Source: Azonexaceae bacterium
GTDB taxonomy: Bacteria; Pseudomonadota; Gammaproteobacteria; Burkholderiales; Rhodocyclaceae
Reading direction: 5' to 3'
Assembly: GCA_013335535.1 (NCBI GenBank)
Contig: JAAXVL010000012.1
Location: 46,170-110,169 of the forward strand
Length of the DNA stretch: 64,000 nucleotides
Both the position numbers and the translations under genes were made by a program. Position 1 is the stretch's first letter. Every line of letters starts with the position of its first letter. Shown here piece by piece: positions 34,519 to 43,547 of this stretch. The notes under the pieces are model-generated. The model saw nothing but the letters and a program-made list of their open reading frames with translations. It did not search any database and was not told the origin of the DNA.

Positions 34519-35310
34519 ATGCTCAAGCTCTCCCGTCTGGCTGCTCTGCTGATCGCCGGCGCCATCGTTTCTGCCCCGGCCTTTGCTGCCGAGAAGGGCA
34601 AGGCTTTCGCCACCGTCAATGGCCAGCCGATCTCGCAAAACGTCTATAACGCCTTTGTTGAAGAGCAAAAAGCTCAGGGCGCCCCGGATTCGGCCGAACT
34701 GCAAAACGCCGTCAAGGAAGAACTCGTTCGCCGCGAAATCCTCGCCCAGGAAGCGAAGAAGAAGGGCCTCGACAAACCTGCCAACATTCAGGGCCAGATC
34801 GAACTCGCCAAGCAGGCCGTGCTCATCCGCGCCTTCCTGACCGACTACGTCAAGGCTCACCCGATCAGCGACGCCCAGCTCAAGGCCGAATACGAACTGA
34901 TCAAGACCAACCTCGGCTCCACCGAATACAAGGCCCGCCATGTGCTGGTCGAGAAGGAAGACGAAGCCAAGGCGATCATCGCCAAGCTCGACAAGGGCGA
35001 GAAGTTCTCCGAACTGGCCAAGGCATCGAAGGATCCGGGCTCCAAGGACAAGGGCGGCGAACTCGGCTGGAGCTCCCCGAACGCCTACGTCAAGCCGTTT
35101 GGCGAAGCACTGGGCAAGCTCAAGAAGGGTGAATACACGAAGGCCCCGGTCAAGTCTGATTTCGGCTACCACGTCATCCAGCTCGACGACTCCCGTCCGA
35201 TGACCCCGCCGCCGTTCGATCAGGTCAAGCCGCAACTGCAGCAGCGCGCCAGCCAGCAACAGGTTGAAAACCTGGTCAAGGAACTGCGCGGCAAGGCCAA
35301 GGTCGACTAA
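34519..35310 (+). CDS. periplasmic parvulin-type peptidylprolyl isomerase
   Basis: A 263-residue exported chaperone/isomerase. The signal peptide is LAALLIAGAIVSAPAFA. A SurA/PrsA-like helical N-terminal domain follows and then a rotamase domain (KARHVLVEKEDEAKAII, KDPGSKDKGGELGWSSP, PVKSDFGYHVIQLDD). It assists folding of outer-membrane or periplasmic proteins. Start ATG 34519 has AAGGA eight bases upstream. It is the last gene of the yciB operon and is followed by a clear terminator. Confidence 0.92.
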   Translation: MLKLSRLAALLIAGAIVSAPAFAAEKGKAFATVNGQPISQNVYNAFVEEQKAQGAPDSAELQNAVKEELVRREILAQEAKKKGLDKPANIQGQIELAKQAVLIRAFLTDYVKAHPISDAQLKAEYELIKTNLGSTEYKARHVLVEKEDEAKAIIAKLDKGEKFSELAKASKDPGSKDKGGELGWSSPNAYVKPFGEALGKLKKGEYTKAPVKSDFGYHVIQLDDSRPMTPPPFDQVKPQLQQRASQQQVENLVKELRGKAKVD

Positions 35311-35330
35311 ACCTTCGCCGAGATGCGAGA

Positions 35331-35356
35331 ATGCCCACCTTGCGGTGGGCATTTTT
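35331..35356 (+). terminator. rho-independent terminator after the parvulin gene
   Basis: TGCCCACC-TTGC-GGTGGGCA followed by TTTTTG; perfect 8-bp stem, tetraloop and T-run. Confidence 0.9.
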
Positions 35357-35373
35357 GTTTGTAGGAGACGCGT

Positions 35374-36690
35374 GTGTTCAACAGCCTGAAAAAACTGTTC
35401 AGCGGCAAACCCGGACAAACCGGCACCCCGAGCTCCGTCCCCGCCACGCAAACAGCAGCCAACAGCACCCAGTTTCTTCGCCGCGAAGCGGTTTTCGACC
35501 GCAACAATCGTCTTTCCGGGCATGTTTTTACCCTGCAGGAATCGACCCCCCTGGCCGATGCCGACGCAGCGCCCCAGCGCAGCCTTGACGAAACACTGCT
35601 CGACACGCTGAACACCAGCACCGACGCCTGGAATACCAGCCTCGCCTTCATTCCGCTCAGTTCCGCCAGCCTCGACCTACCTGCGGTCGACCGCCTGAAA
35701 TCGTCAAATATCGTGCTGCTCGTCCAGTTGGCGGCGGACGCCGAAGCGGACATCGTTTGCGAAGCCATCGACCGGCTGCACGAGCGTGGCTTGCTGATTG
35801 GCGTTTTCCGCCAGCCAAAGAACCCGGCCTTTGCCAGGGTGATTCAACTGGCTGATTTTGCCGCGATTGATATCGGCGCCAACGAGGCCGATACGGCCCG
35901 CGATTTCTCCGCAGCGGTTCGGGCCAGCGCGGGCGAACGCCCCAAGAGGCTGCTGGCCTGCAATGTCGAAACGCTGGATGACCTGCGCTTCTGTCACCAA
36001 TGGCATTTCGACAACTTCCACGGAAAATTTGCCAGCACGGCACCGACTACCCAGACCGAAGGCGGTGATCCGCACAAAGCCCTGTTGCTCAACATCATGC
36101 GGCTGGTGCAGGGCGATGCCGAGACAGCCGAAGTTGCGGCAGCGATGAAGCAGGACCCCCTGCTCAGCTTCCGCATCCTGCGCTACCTCAATTCGCCAGC
36201 CCTCGGTCTGAGCAATCGCATCGACTCGCTGGCCCAGGCACTGGTCATACTCGGTCGCCAGCGCCTGACCCGTTGGCTTTCGGTACTGCTTTTTTCGGTG
36301 CGTGACCCACATTTTGGTGACTGGCTTCTGGTTGAAAATGCGCTGACCCGCGGCCGGCTCATGGAAGTGCTGGGCGAACAGTCGATGCCGGGCGTAGCGC
36401 ACGACCCGCTGTTCCTGACCGGGATTTTCTCGTGCCTGGGTGAGCTGTTGCACCGTCCACTCGCTGAGACACTCAACGACATGCTGCTGGCCGACGACAT
36501 CAGGAACGCCCTGCTCGAGCGCAGCGGCCCCTATGCGCCACTGCTGGCAGTAGCCGAAGCGAGCGAGGATTTCGATCTGCCACGCATGAAGGAAACGGCG
36601 CTGGCCGCCGGTGTCGACCCGGCCACGGTCAACCGCGCCCTCCTCTCGGCCACAGCCTGGGCCAGTGAAGTCACCGAATACTGGGAATAG
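35374..36690 (+). CDS. HDOD-domain signalling protein with degenerate EAL-like part
   Basis: A 438-residue cytosolic protein in the YuxH style. The N-terminal half (REAVFDRNNRLSGHVFTLQES...) keeps the outline of an EAL domain but lacks the EAL catalytic motif, and the C-terminal half is HDOD (LNIMRLVQGDAETAEVAAAMKQDPLLSFRILRYLNSPALGL trimmed here to its key MKQDPLLSFRILRYLNSP). Such proteins are non-enzymatic regulators linked to motility or c-di-GMP signalling. GTG start at 35374 with TAGGAG upstream. Confidence 0.85.
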   Translation: MFNSLKKLFSGKPGQTGTPSSVPATQTAANSTQFLRREAVFDRNNRLSGHVFTLQESTPLADADAAPQRSLDETLLDTLNTSTDAWNTSLAFIPLSSASLDLPAVDRLKSSNIVLLVQLAADAEADIVCEAIDRLHERGLLIGVFRQPKNPAFARVIQLADFAAIDIGANEADTARDFSAAVRASAGERPKRLLACNVETLDDLRFCHQWHFDNFHGKFASTAPTTQTEGGDPHKALLLNIMRLVQGDAETAEVAAAMKQDPLLSFRILRYLNSPALGLSNRIDSLAQALVILGRQRLTRWLSVLLFSVRDPHFGDWLLVENALTRGRLMEVLGEQSMPGVAHDPLFLTGIFSCLGELLHRPLAETLNDMLLADDIRNALLERSGPYAPLLAVAEASEDFDLPRMKETALAAGVDPATVNRALLSATAWASEVTEYWE

Positions 36691-36750
36691 TGCCGGCGGC
36701 TGACTTTCGCCAGAAAACTTGATGCAGGTTTAGGCCGAAATTGGCCGGCA

Positions 36751-37995
36751 ATGGCTAAATCCGCTGCAATGGCCATTCGTCTTTTTTTCGCCGCGCTCAG
36801 CCTCGTTCTTTTGCTGCCAGCTCGCGCCGACCAATCCCTGCAAGCCTGGATCGATACCGCGCTGCCCGGCACCGTCCTGCGCCTGCCGCCCGGCATCTAC
36901 CGTGGCCCGGCTAGCATCACTAAGCCCCTGGCACTGGAAGGCAATGGCAAGGTGATCGTCGATGGTGGCGGAAAGGGTACGGTACTCACCATCAAGGCCG
37001 ACCGCGTGACCATTCGCGGCCTGACGCTGCGCGCCAGCGGCAATTCGCACGATGCCATCGACGGCGCCATCATGGTGGCAGAAGGGAGCGGCCTGCTCAT
37101 CGAGAACAACGTGATCGAGGACGTGCTGTTCGGCATTTCGCTGCACCGGACGACTGACAGCGTCGTGCGTCATAACCGCATTCGCTCGCGCCCGGTCGAT
37201 TCGGCCGACCGTGGCGACGGCCTGCGCCTCTGGTACAGCACCGGCAACCGCATCGAAAACAACGACATCGGGCAGATTCGTGACATCACGGTGAGCAATT
37301 CGCCCCAGAACCGCTACACCGGCAACACCATCCGCGACAGCCGGCGTGCCTTCAATTTTCTGTTTTCGCACCGAAGTCTGGTTGACCGTAACGTTCTCGA
37401 CCGGAACTCGACCGGCATCATCGCCCTCAACTCCAATGGTCTGATCATTCGCGGCAACCGCATCCTGCACGCCATGGACGCCTCCGGTGCGGGCATCGCG
37501 CTCAAGGAAACCTCGGCGGCGCTGGTCGTCGACAACGAAATCGTGCACTGCGCCCACGGCATCATGGCCGACTCGCCGATGGACGCCATCAACCGCATCG
37601 TTTTCATCAACAACCTGATCGCCCACAACATCACCGGCATCTACTTTTACGGCGCCAAGGGCGGTCACATCGCCATCAACAACACTTTCCGCAGCAATTT
37701 GTGGCCGGTCACCATCATCGGCGATGGCGACCCGATGAACGATACCTGGTGGGGCAACGCCTGGGATACTTATGAGGGCTTCGACCTCGATGGCGACGGT
37801 TTCGGCGACAAGCCACACGAACTGCACGTTTACGCCGACCGCCTGTGGATTGAAACGCCAAGCGCCACGTTTTTCCGCAATTCGCCCGTGCTCGAACTGC
37901 TCGACTTTCTCGAACGCCTGGCGCCTTTCTCGGCGCCTTCCCTCATCCTGCGCGACACGGCACCGCGCATGCAGCCGGCCAAAAGCTACAACTGA
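36751..37995 (+). CDS. nosD: NosD-like periplasmic copper-binding protein
   Basis: A 414-residue exported beta-helix protein. It has a signal peptide (IRLFFAALSLVLLLPARA), repeated carbohydrate-binding/CASH-type turns (GLLIENNVIEDVLFGISL, NRIENNDIG, LIIRGNRILHAMD) and the NosD-specific C-terminus NDTWWGNAWDTYEGFDLDGD followed by FFRNSPVLELLDFLERLAPF. NosD takes part in copper-site assembly of nitrous oxide reductase. No nosZ, nosF, nosY or nosL is adjacent. ATG 36751 is used; 36769 is an equally plausible start. The 3' end overlaps the convergent LysR gene by 10 bases. Confidence 0.88.
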   Translation: MAKSAAMAIRLFFAALSLVLLLPARADQSLQAWIDTALPGTVLRLPPGIYRGPASITKPLALEGNGKVIVDGGGKGTVLTIKADRVTIRGLTLRASGNSHDAIDGAIMVAEGSGLLIENNVIEDVLFGISLHRTTDSVVRHNRIRSRPVDSADRGDGLRLWYSTGNRIENNDIGQIRDITVSNSPQNRYTGNTIRDSRRAFNFLFSHRSLVDRNVLDRNSTGIIALNSNGLIIRGNRILHAMDASGAGIALKETSAALVVDNEIVHCAHGIMADSPMDAINRIVFINNLIAHNITGIYFYGAKGGHIAINNTFRSNLWPVTIIGDGDPMNDTWWGNAWDTYEGFDLDGDGFGDKPHELHVYADRLWIETPSATFFRNSPVLELLDFLERLAPFSAPSLILRDTAPRMQPAKSYN

Positions 37996-38927
37996 TATTC
38001 GTCACCGCCGCCCTGCATGGCCATTTCGACGACACGCTTCGACAGATGCGGCGCAAATAGCGAAATCAGGTCGTAGTCGTAGCGGCGCAGGTAGGTGCCG
38101 CGGCGCAGGGCTAGCCGTGTCGTGTTCGATTCGAACAGATGGGCGGCATCGATCGCCACCAGGCCGATATCGCGCTGGGCATCGAAGGCGAGCCCCGAAA
38201 TGATGCCCAACCCGAGACCGAGGCTGACGTAGGTCTTGATCACGTCGGCATCGAGGGCGGTGAGCGCCACATTCGGTTGCGCCCCGATCCGCTCGAAGGC
38301 CCGATTGATGCGCGAACGGCCGGTAAAGGCCGTGTCATAGGTAATCAGCGGCCATTTGGCCAGTTCATTGAGCGATATAGGCTGCGACTTGAGGATCGGG
38401 TGGCCTTCCGGGGCGATCACGCAATGCGTCCATTGCCGCACTGGCAGCGTGATCAGTTGCGGATACTGGTCGAGCGACTCGGTGGCGATACCGATGTCGG
38501 CCTCGCCGGCCACCACCCATTCGGCGATCTGGATCGGGCTGCCCTGGTGCATCTCGAGTTTGACGTCCGGGTGTTGGGCGACAAAATCACGGACCACTAC
38601 CGGCAGCGCATAACGCGCCTGGGTATGCGTTGCCGCCAGCACCAGCCGGCCAGCACTCCCCGTCGCGAACTCGCTGCTCGCCCGCTTGAGATTTTCCGCC
38701 TCGCGCAGGATGCGTTCGGCGATGCTCAGCACGGTCTTGCCCGGCTCGGTCACACCGGTGAAGCGCTTGCCGCTGCGCTCGAAAATGGCGATGCCGAGTT
38801 CGTCTTCAAGCAGTTTGACCTGCTTGGAAATGCCTGGCTGCGAGGTGTAGAGCGATTCGGCCGCCTCCGAAACATTGAGCCCCTGGCGCTGAATTTCGAC
38901 GATGTAGCGTAGCTGCTGGAGTTTCAT
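37986..38927 (-). CDS. cysB: CysB-family LysR transcriptional regulator
   Basis: A 313-residue LysR regulator of the CysB/Cbl subgroup. The N-terminal winged HTH (MKLQQLRYIVEIQRQGLNVSEAAE, SQPGISKQVKLLE) and the effector domain (ATHTQARYALP, TALDADVIKTYVSLGLGLGII) match CysB, which senses O-acetylserine/N-acetylserine and activates sulfate assimilation genes. It is divergent from the TauE-cysI-cysH cluster, which is its natural target; the AT-rich 72-base gap should hold its binding site. Confidence 0.93.
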   Translation of the reverse strand: MKLQQLRYIVEIQRQGLNVSEAAESLYTSQPGISKQVKLLEDELGIAIFERSGKRFTGVTEPGKTVLSIAERILREAENLKRASSEFATGSAGRLVLAATHTQARYALPVVVRDFVAQHPDVKLEMHQGSPIQIAEWVVAGEADIGIATESLDQYPQLITLPVRQWTHCVIAPEGHPILKSQPISLNELAKWPLITYDTAFTGRSRINRAFERIGAQPNVALTALDADVIKTYVSLGLGLGIISGLAFDAQRDIGLVAIDAAHLFESNTTRLALRRGTYLRRYDYDLISLFAPHLSKRVVEMAMQGGGDEYQL

Positions 38928-38999
38928 GGCGCACTTAATAACTTAACGATATAACAATCTAACCCAATATTCTTTTTGATTCAATTCGCCGCTGTTAAC

Positions 39000-39785
39000 A
39001 TGCCTGCCATGGATTATCTTTACACCCTTTCCGGCTTTGCCGTCGGCGCCATTGTCGGGCTGACCGGTGTTGGCGGCGGCTCGCTGATGACGCCACTGCT
39101 CGTGCTGCTGTTCGGCGTGCCCCCGGCCACGGCCGTTGGCACCGATTTGCTCTACGCCGCGATGACCAAGGCGGGCGGCACCGTGGCGCATGGACGGAAG
39201 GGGCATATCGACTGGGCCGTTACCGGCCGGCTGGCGGCTGGCAGCATCCCGGCGGCGGCCATTACGCTCTTCATCCTGTCGCAACTGCCCAAGGGCAGCA
39301 ATGTCATCGGCCAGATCATTTCGCACGGCCTCGGTTTTGCGCTCATGCTGACCGCCATCGCCATCCTGTTCGGCCGCAAGCTCCGCGACTACGCCAGCAA
39401 GCACGAAGCTTCGCCGCTGCGTCAGTGCTGCCTGGGCAAGATCACCGTCGCCGTTGGCGCCATTCTCGGCGTGCTCGTCACCATTTCTTCCGTTGGCGCT
39501 GGAGCGCTCGGCGTTGCCGCACTGTTTTTCCTTTACCCAAAACTTTCCCCGGTTCGCATTGTCGGATCGGATGTTGCCCATGCCGTGCCGTTGACGCTGG
39601 TCGCCGGTCTCGGCCACTGGATGCTCGGCGGCGTTGACTGGTCGCTGCTCGGTGCGCTGCTGCTCGGCTCGCTGCCCGGCATCTGGCTGGGCACTCAAAT
39701 TTCCGCCAAGGTGCCGGAGCACATCCTGCGCCGCCTTCTGGCCGCCATGCTCGTGCTGATCGGCACCAAGCTGGTTTTTGCCTGA
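39000..39785 (+). CDS. TauE/SafE family sulfur-anion permease
   Basis: A 261-residue membrane protein with about seven hydrophobic helices and the TauE/SafE repeat signatures GLTGVGGGSLMTPLLVLLFG and ISSVGAGALGVAALF. The family moves sulfite, sulfoacetate or related anions. Its place between CysB and cysI suggests export or uptake of sulfite or sulfate. No Shine-Dalgarno is obvious; ATG 39000 and ATG 39009 are both possible starts. Confidence 0.88.
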   Translation: MPAMDYLYTLSGFAVGAIVGLTGVGGGSLMTPLLVLLFGVPPATAVGTDLLYAAMTKAGGTVAHGRKGHIDWAVTGRLAAGSIPAAAITLFILSQLPKGSNVIGQIISHGLGFALMLTAIAILFGRKLRDYASKHEASPLRQCCLGKITVAVGAILGVLVTISSVGAGALGVAALFFLYPKLSPVRIVGSDVAHAVPLTLVAGLGHWMLGGVDWSLLGALLLGSLPGIWLGTQISAKVPEHILRRLLAAMLVLIGTKLVFA

Positions 39786-39806
39786 CGTTTTCCCCAAGGA
39801 CGTTTC

Positions 39807-41498
39807 ATGTACAAATACGATGCCATCGACCGCCAGCTCATCAATGAGCGCGTCGACCAGTTCCGCGATCAGGTCCGCCGCTGGAAAGCCGGTGAACTGA
39901 ACGACGACGAATTCCGCCCGCTGCGCCTGCAGAACGGCCTCTACATCCAGCGCCACGCGCCGATGTTCCGCATTGCCGTGCCTTACGGCATGGTGAATTC
40001 GGCCCAGCTGCGCACGCTCGGCCGGGTTGCCAGCAAGTATGACCGCGGCTACGGCCACTTCACGACGCGCCATAATTTGCAGCTGAACTGGCCAAAGATT
40101 GAGGACGTGCCGGAGATTCTGGCCGAACTGGCCGAAGTCGAGATGCACGCCATCCAGACCTCGGGCAACTGCCTGCGCAACATCACCACCGACCAGTTCG
40201 CCGGCGTCGCCGCCGACGAAGTGATCGACCCGCGCCCGCTGGCCGAAATCCTTCGTCAATGGACGACCTTCCACCCGGAATTCGCCTTCCTGCCCCGCAA
40301 GTTCAAGATCGCCATTTCGGGGACGAAGGAAGATCGCGCCGTGACGTGGTTCCACGATATCGGTCTGCAACTTCAGCAGCAGAACGGCGAAGTCGGCTTC
40401 CGCGTCATCGTCGGTGGCGGCCTCGGCCGGACGCCGATCCGCGGCCAGGTCGTTCGCGAATTCCTGCCCTGGCAGCACATCCTGACTTATTGCGAAGCCA
40501 TCCTCCGCGTCTATAACCGCCAGGGCCGCCGCGACAACGCCTACAAGGCGCGCATCAAGATTCTCGTCCAGGCGCTCGGCGTCGAAGCCTTCGCCCAGTT
40601 GGTCGAAGAAGAATGGGCGCATGGCAAGGACGGCCCGGCCACTCTCACGCAAGCCGAATTCGACCGCGTTGCCGCCCACTTCGGCGCGCCGGCCTACGAA
40701 AAGCTGAGTGCCGACGATGCTGGCCTGAACGAAAAGCTGGCATTTGAAAAATCGTTCAAAAACTGGGTTGACCGTAGCACCCACCCGCACAAGGTACCGG
40801 GCTACGCTGCCGTCACGCTGTCGCTGAAAAAACACGGCGTCGCGCCGGGCGACATCACGTCCGAACAGATGGCCGCGGTTGCCGATCTGGCCGACCAGTA
40901 CAGCTTCGGCGAACTACGCATCAGCCATGAGCAGAACGTCATCCTGGCCGACGTCAAGCTGGCCGACCTCTACGCCGTCTGGCAAAAGGCCAAGGAATTC
41001 GGGCTCGCCACGCCGAACACCGGCCTGCTGACCGGCATCATCTGCTGCCCGGGCGGCGATTTCTGCGACCTGGCCAACGCCAAGTCCATCCCCATCGCCA
41101 ACGCCATCCAGGCCCGCTTCGACGACCTCGACTACCTGTTCGACATCGGCGAGATCGACCTCAACATCTCCGGCTGCATGAACGCCTGCGGCCATCACCA
41201 CGTCGGCCACATCGGCGTACTGGGCGTCGACAAGAACGACTCCGAGTTCTACCAGGTCACGCTGGGCGGCCGCCAGGGCAACGATGCCAGGCTCGGCAAG
41301 GTCATCGGCCCCTCGTTCGCCGCCGATGAAATGCCCGACGTCGTCGACAAGATCATCCAGGTTTACATCGAGAGCCGTCACCCCGACGAGCGTTTCCTCG
41401 ACACCTTCGATCGCATCGGCATCGACCCGTTCAAGAACCGCGTTTACGAAGGCCGTGCCCACGGCAAGGCCAAAGTTGCACAACAGGAGGCCGCATAA
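39807..41498 (+). CDS. cysI: assimilatory sulfite reductase, siroheme-[4Fe-4S] subunit
   Basis: A 563-residue nitrite/sulfite reductase hemoprotein that reduces sulfite to sulfide with six electrons. The two ferredoxin-like halves are recognisable, and the siroheme/[4Fe-4S] ligands lie in CCPGGDFCDLANAKS and NISGCMNACGHHHVGHIG. In this arrangement the partner is DUF934 (next gene) rather than a CysJ flavoprotein. Context between the TauE permease and cysH makes sulfite the substrate. Stop overlaps the next start (TAATG). Confidence 0.94.
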   Translation: MYKYDAIDRQLINERVDQFRDQVRRWKAGELNDDEFRPLRLQNGLYIQRHAPMFRIAVPYGMVNSAQLRTLGRVASKYDRGYGHFTTRHNLQLNWPKIEDVPEILAELAEVEMHAIQTSGNCLRNITTDQFAGVAADEVIDPRPLAEILRQWTTFHPEFAFLPRKFKIAISGTKEDRAVTWFHDIGLQLQQQNGEVGFRVIVGGGLGRTPIRGQVVREFLPWQHILTYCEAILRVYNRQGRRDNAYKARIKILVQALGVEAFAQLVEEEWAHGKDGPATLTQAEFDRVAAHFGAPAYEKLSADDAGLNEKLAFEKSFKNWVDRSTHPHKVPGYAAVTLSLKKHGVAPGDITSEQMAAVADLADQYSFGELRISHEQNVILADVKLADLYAVWQKAKEFGLATPNTGLLTGIICCPGGDFCDLANAKSIPIANAIQARFDDLDYLFDIGEIDLNISGCMNACGHHHVGHIGVLGVDKNDSEFYQVTLGGRQGNDARLGKVIGPSFAADEMPDVVDKIIQVYIESRHPDERFLDTFDRIGIDPFKNRVYEGRAHGKAKVAQQEAA

Positions 41499-42007
41499 TG
41501 GCGCAACTGATCAAGAACCGCGCCGCCGCGGCCGATAGCTGGACAACCCTCGCACTGGCCGAAGGCGAAACGCCGGAAACGGTTGCCCTGCCGGCTGGCG
41601 ACGTCATTTTCCCGCTCGCCGTCTGGTTGGCGCGCAAGACCGAAATCATCTCCGGCCACAAGCGCATCGGCCTGCTCATCCAGCCGGACGAGCGCGTCGA
41701 GGATATCGCGGCCGATCTCGACTACTTCATCGTCATCGCCATCAATTTCCCGAAATTCGTCGATGGCCGTGGTTACTCGACAGCCAGCCTGCTCCGCCAG
41801 CGCTACCAATATCAGGGCGAACTGCGTGCCGTTGGCGACGTGCTGCACGACCAGCTTTTCTTCTATCAGCGTGTCGGCTTCGACAGCTACGCCCTGAAGG
41901 ACGGCAAGAACCTGGTGCATGCCATCGACGCTGGCTTCAAGCCATTCAGCGATGCCTACCAGGCCTCGACCACCCAGCCGCAACCCTACTTCCGCCGCCG
42001 CGCCTAG
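41498..42007 (+). CDS. DUF934 protein, CysI-associated
   Basis: A 169-residue protein of the DUF934 (COG3749) family, almost always encoded between cysI and cysH in proteobacteria that lack cysJ. It contains DLDYFIVIAINFPKFVDGRGYS and LRQRYQYQGELRAVGDVLHDQ, the family signature. It presumably helps the sulfite reductase, perhaps in electron delivery, but this is not proven. Overlaps cysI by one base. Confidence 0.9.
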   Translation: MAQLIKNRAAAADSWTTLALAEGETPETVALPAGDVIFPLAVWLARKTEIISGHKRIGLLIQPDERVEDIAADLDYFIVIAINFPKFVDGRGYSTASLLRQRYQYQGELRAVGDVLHDQLFFYQRVGFDSYALKDGKNLVHAIDAGFKPFSDAYQASTTQPQPYFRRRA

Positions 42008-42015
42008 GAACAGCC

Positions 42016-42735
42016 ATGTCCCCAAGCCTGCTCAACGTCACACCCGAACTGACCGCCAGCGTCGCGACCAAGACGGCCGCCGTCAACGCCCTGCTTGCCG
42101 ACATCGCCGCCAACTGGTCGACCGCAGCCTTCGCCAACAGCCTGGGCGCCGAAGACATGGTGCTGACCGACCTCATCGTCAAGGCCAAGCTGCCGATCGA
42201 AATCTTCAGTCTCGACACCGGCCGCCTGCCGCTCGAAACCTACGACCTGATGGACGCCCTGCGCAAGCACTACGGCCTCAAGCTGAAGATCTATTTCCCG
42301 CAGGCCGAAGAGGTCGAATCCTTCGTCCGCAACCACGGCATCAACGGCTTCTACGACTCCGTCACCCTGCGCAAGGCCTGCTGCCACGCCCGCAAGGTCG
42401 AGCCGCTCAAACGCGCCCTGGCTGGCAAGCGCGCCTGGATCACCGGCCTGCGCGCCCAGCAAGCCACCACGCGCACCGGCCTGCCCTTCCGCGAATACGA
42501 CGAAGGCAACGGCCTGGAAAAATTCAATCCGCTGTCGGACTGGACCGAAAAGGAAGTCTGGACTTACATCAAGCAGAACGACGTGCCCTACAACGCCCTG
42601 CACGACAAGTTCTACCCCAGCATCGGCTGCGCCCCCTGCACCCGCGCCATCTCGCCGGGCGAGGATGTTCGCGCCGGACGGTGGTGGTGGGAGAATCCGG
42701 AAACCAAGGAATGCGGCCTTCATGTGAAAGGCTAA
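42016..42735 (+). CDS. cysH: adenylyl-sulfate (APS/PAPS) reductase
   Basis: A 239-residue thiol-dependent reductase producing sulfite from adenylyl-sulfate. The paired cysteines KACCHARK and GCAPCTR mark the [4Fe-4S] APS-reducing type rather than the cluster-free PAPS enzyme. P-loop-like SLGAEDMVLTDLI, SLDTGRLPLETY and the C-terminal catalytic cysteine in KECGLHVKG are present. It ends the sulfur operon and is followed by a terminator. Confidence 0.94.
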   Translation: MSPSLLNVTPELTASVATKTAAVNALLADIAANWSTAAFANSLGAEDMVLTDLIVKAKLPIEIFSLDTGRLPLETYDLMDALRKHYGLKLKIYFPQAEEVESFVRNHGINGFYDSVTLRKACCHARKVEPLKRALAGKRAWITGLRAQQATTRTGLPFREYDEGNGLEKFNPLSDWTEKEVWTYIKQNDVPYNALHDKFYPSIGCAPCTRAISPGEDVRAGRWWWENPETKECGLHVKG

Positions 42736-42754
42736 CGCAGTTCAAGACCAGCAT

Positions 42755-42780
42755 AACCCGGCTCGATGCCGGGTTTCTTT
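42755..42780 (+). terminator. rho-independent terminator after cysH
   Basis: AACCCGGC-TCGAT-GCCGGGTT followed by TCTTT(T); perfect 8-bp stem. Confidence 0.88.
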
Positions 42781-42833
42781 TGGCTACAGTCCGGCTCTCT
42801 GGCGGGATTGGAGATTGACCTCAGTACGCAGGA

Positions 42834-42872
42834 TTGCCACGGTCAACCGGAAAAAATGGGAAAAAACGAAAG
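42834..42872 (+). repeat. dispersed 38-bp repeat, copy R7
   Basis: Reads TTGCCACGGTCAACCGG, AAAAAATGGG, AAAAAACGAAAGG. Intergenic, between the cysH terminator and the 3' end of the cold-shock/Excalibur gene. Confidence 0.9.
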
Positions 42873-42907
42873 GCGCCCTTTCGACCCCCAGAGTCGAAGC
42901 AAGAAGC

Positions 42908-43474
42908 CTACTTGGCGAAAGGCCCAGTGCACCATTGAGACTCGCAGGGAACACCATCCCCGTCTCCATCCATCTCCGTATTCGGGCAGTTCCTCAGGAA
43001 GTACGTAGCCTCCTCGCAGGAGGTCATTTGCGAACAGTAACGCCTGCCATCGCAACTGAAGCGACCGGCAATCGTGGCTGACGAACGCTGGACGGCCTGA
43101 ACCTGCGGACCTTTCGACTTTGGCTGCAACGCCAGATAGCCCATGTAGCCCAGCGCAGCGACGAGACAGACAGAAAGCAAGGTACCGAAGAAGGAGCCTT
43201 TGCTTCCTGGCTCAGAGCGAGGGGCGCCACGAGACGGTTTAGATCTTGCTGGTTTTGCCTGGGCGGAACGATGCACATTCACGGCGTTCTTCTTGCCGTC
43301 AGCATTGAGGGCAACCTCAAAACTTAGCGCTTCGCCAATAACCGGTTTGCCACCTTGACGGGGATACTTTGAAATATGGACAAAGATATCTTGGCCGCCA
43401 TTAGCCGGGGTTATGAAACCGAAGCCCTTCTCGTCGTTCCAGGTCTTCAGCTTTCCATCGATTCGATTATCCAT
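42908..43474 (-). CDS. cold-shock domain - transmembrane - Excalibur protein
   Basis: A 188-residue three-part protein. Residues 1-70 are a cold-shock (OB-fold) domain with the RNP motifs KGFGFITP and DIFVHIS. A basic linker and one membrane helix (LLSVCLVAALGYMGYLAL) follow, then a C-terminal Excalibur calcium-binding domain with four or more cysteines and the DGDGDGVPCESQWC loop. Topology would put the nucleic-acid-binding domain in the cytosol and the Excalibur domain outside the membrane. The function is unknown. ATG 43474 is the best fit to the cold-shock start. Confidence 0.85.
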   Translation of the reverse strand: MDNRIDGKLKTWNDEKGFGFITPANGGQDIFVHISKYPRQGGKPVIGEALSFEVALNADGKKNAVNVHRSAQAKPARSKPSRGAPRSEPGSKGSFFGTLLSVCLVAALGYMGYLALQPKSKGPQVQAVQRSSATIAGRFSCDGRRYCSQMTSCEEATYFLRNCPNTEMDGDGDGVPCESQWCTGPFAK

Positions 43475-43547
43475 GCGTCCAGCATCCGAGTGCCCAGACG
43501 TAATTATCACATGTCATCAATCAGATGAGATCAGGTTCGATTGGTAT

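Noticed and set aside
36629..36646. Possible repeat copy at the end of the HDOD gene (encoding ATVNRA)
   Set aside because: Match stops after GCCACGGTCAACCG with no A-run; too short to count.
38943..40835. Long minus-strand open frame over the TauE and cysI genes
   Set aside because: Same mirror effect; the plus-strand products are clear family members.
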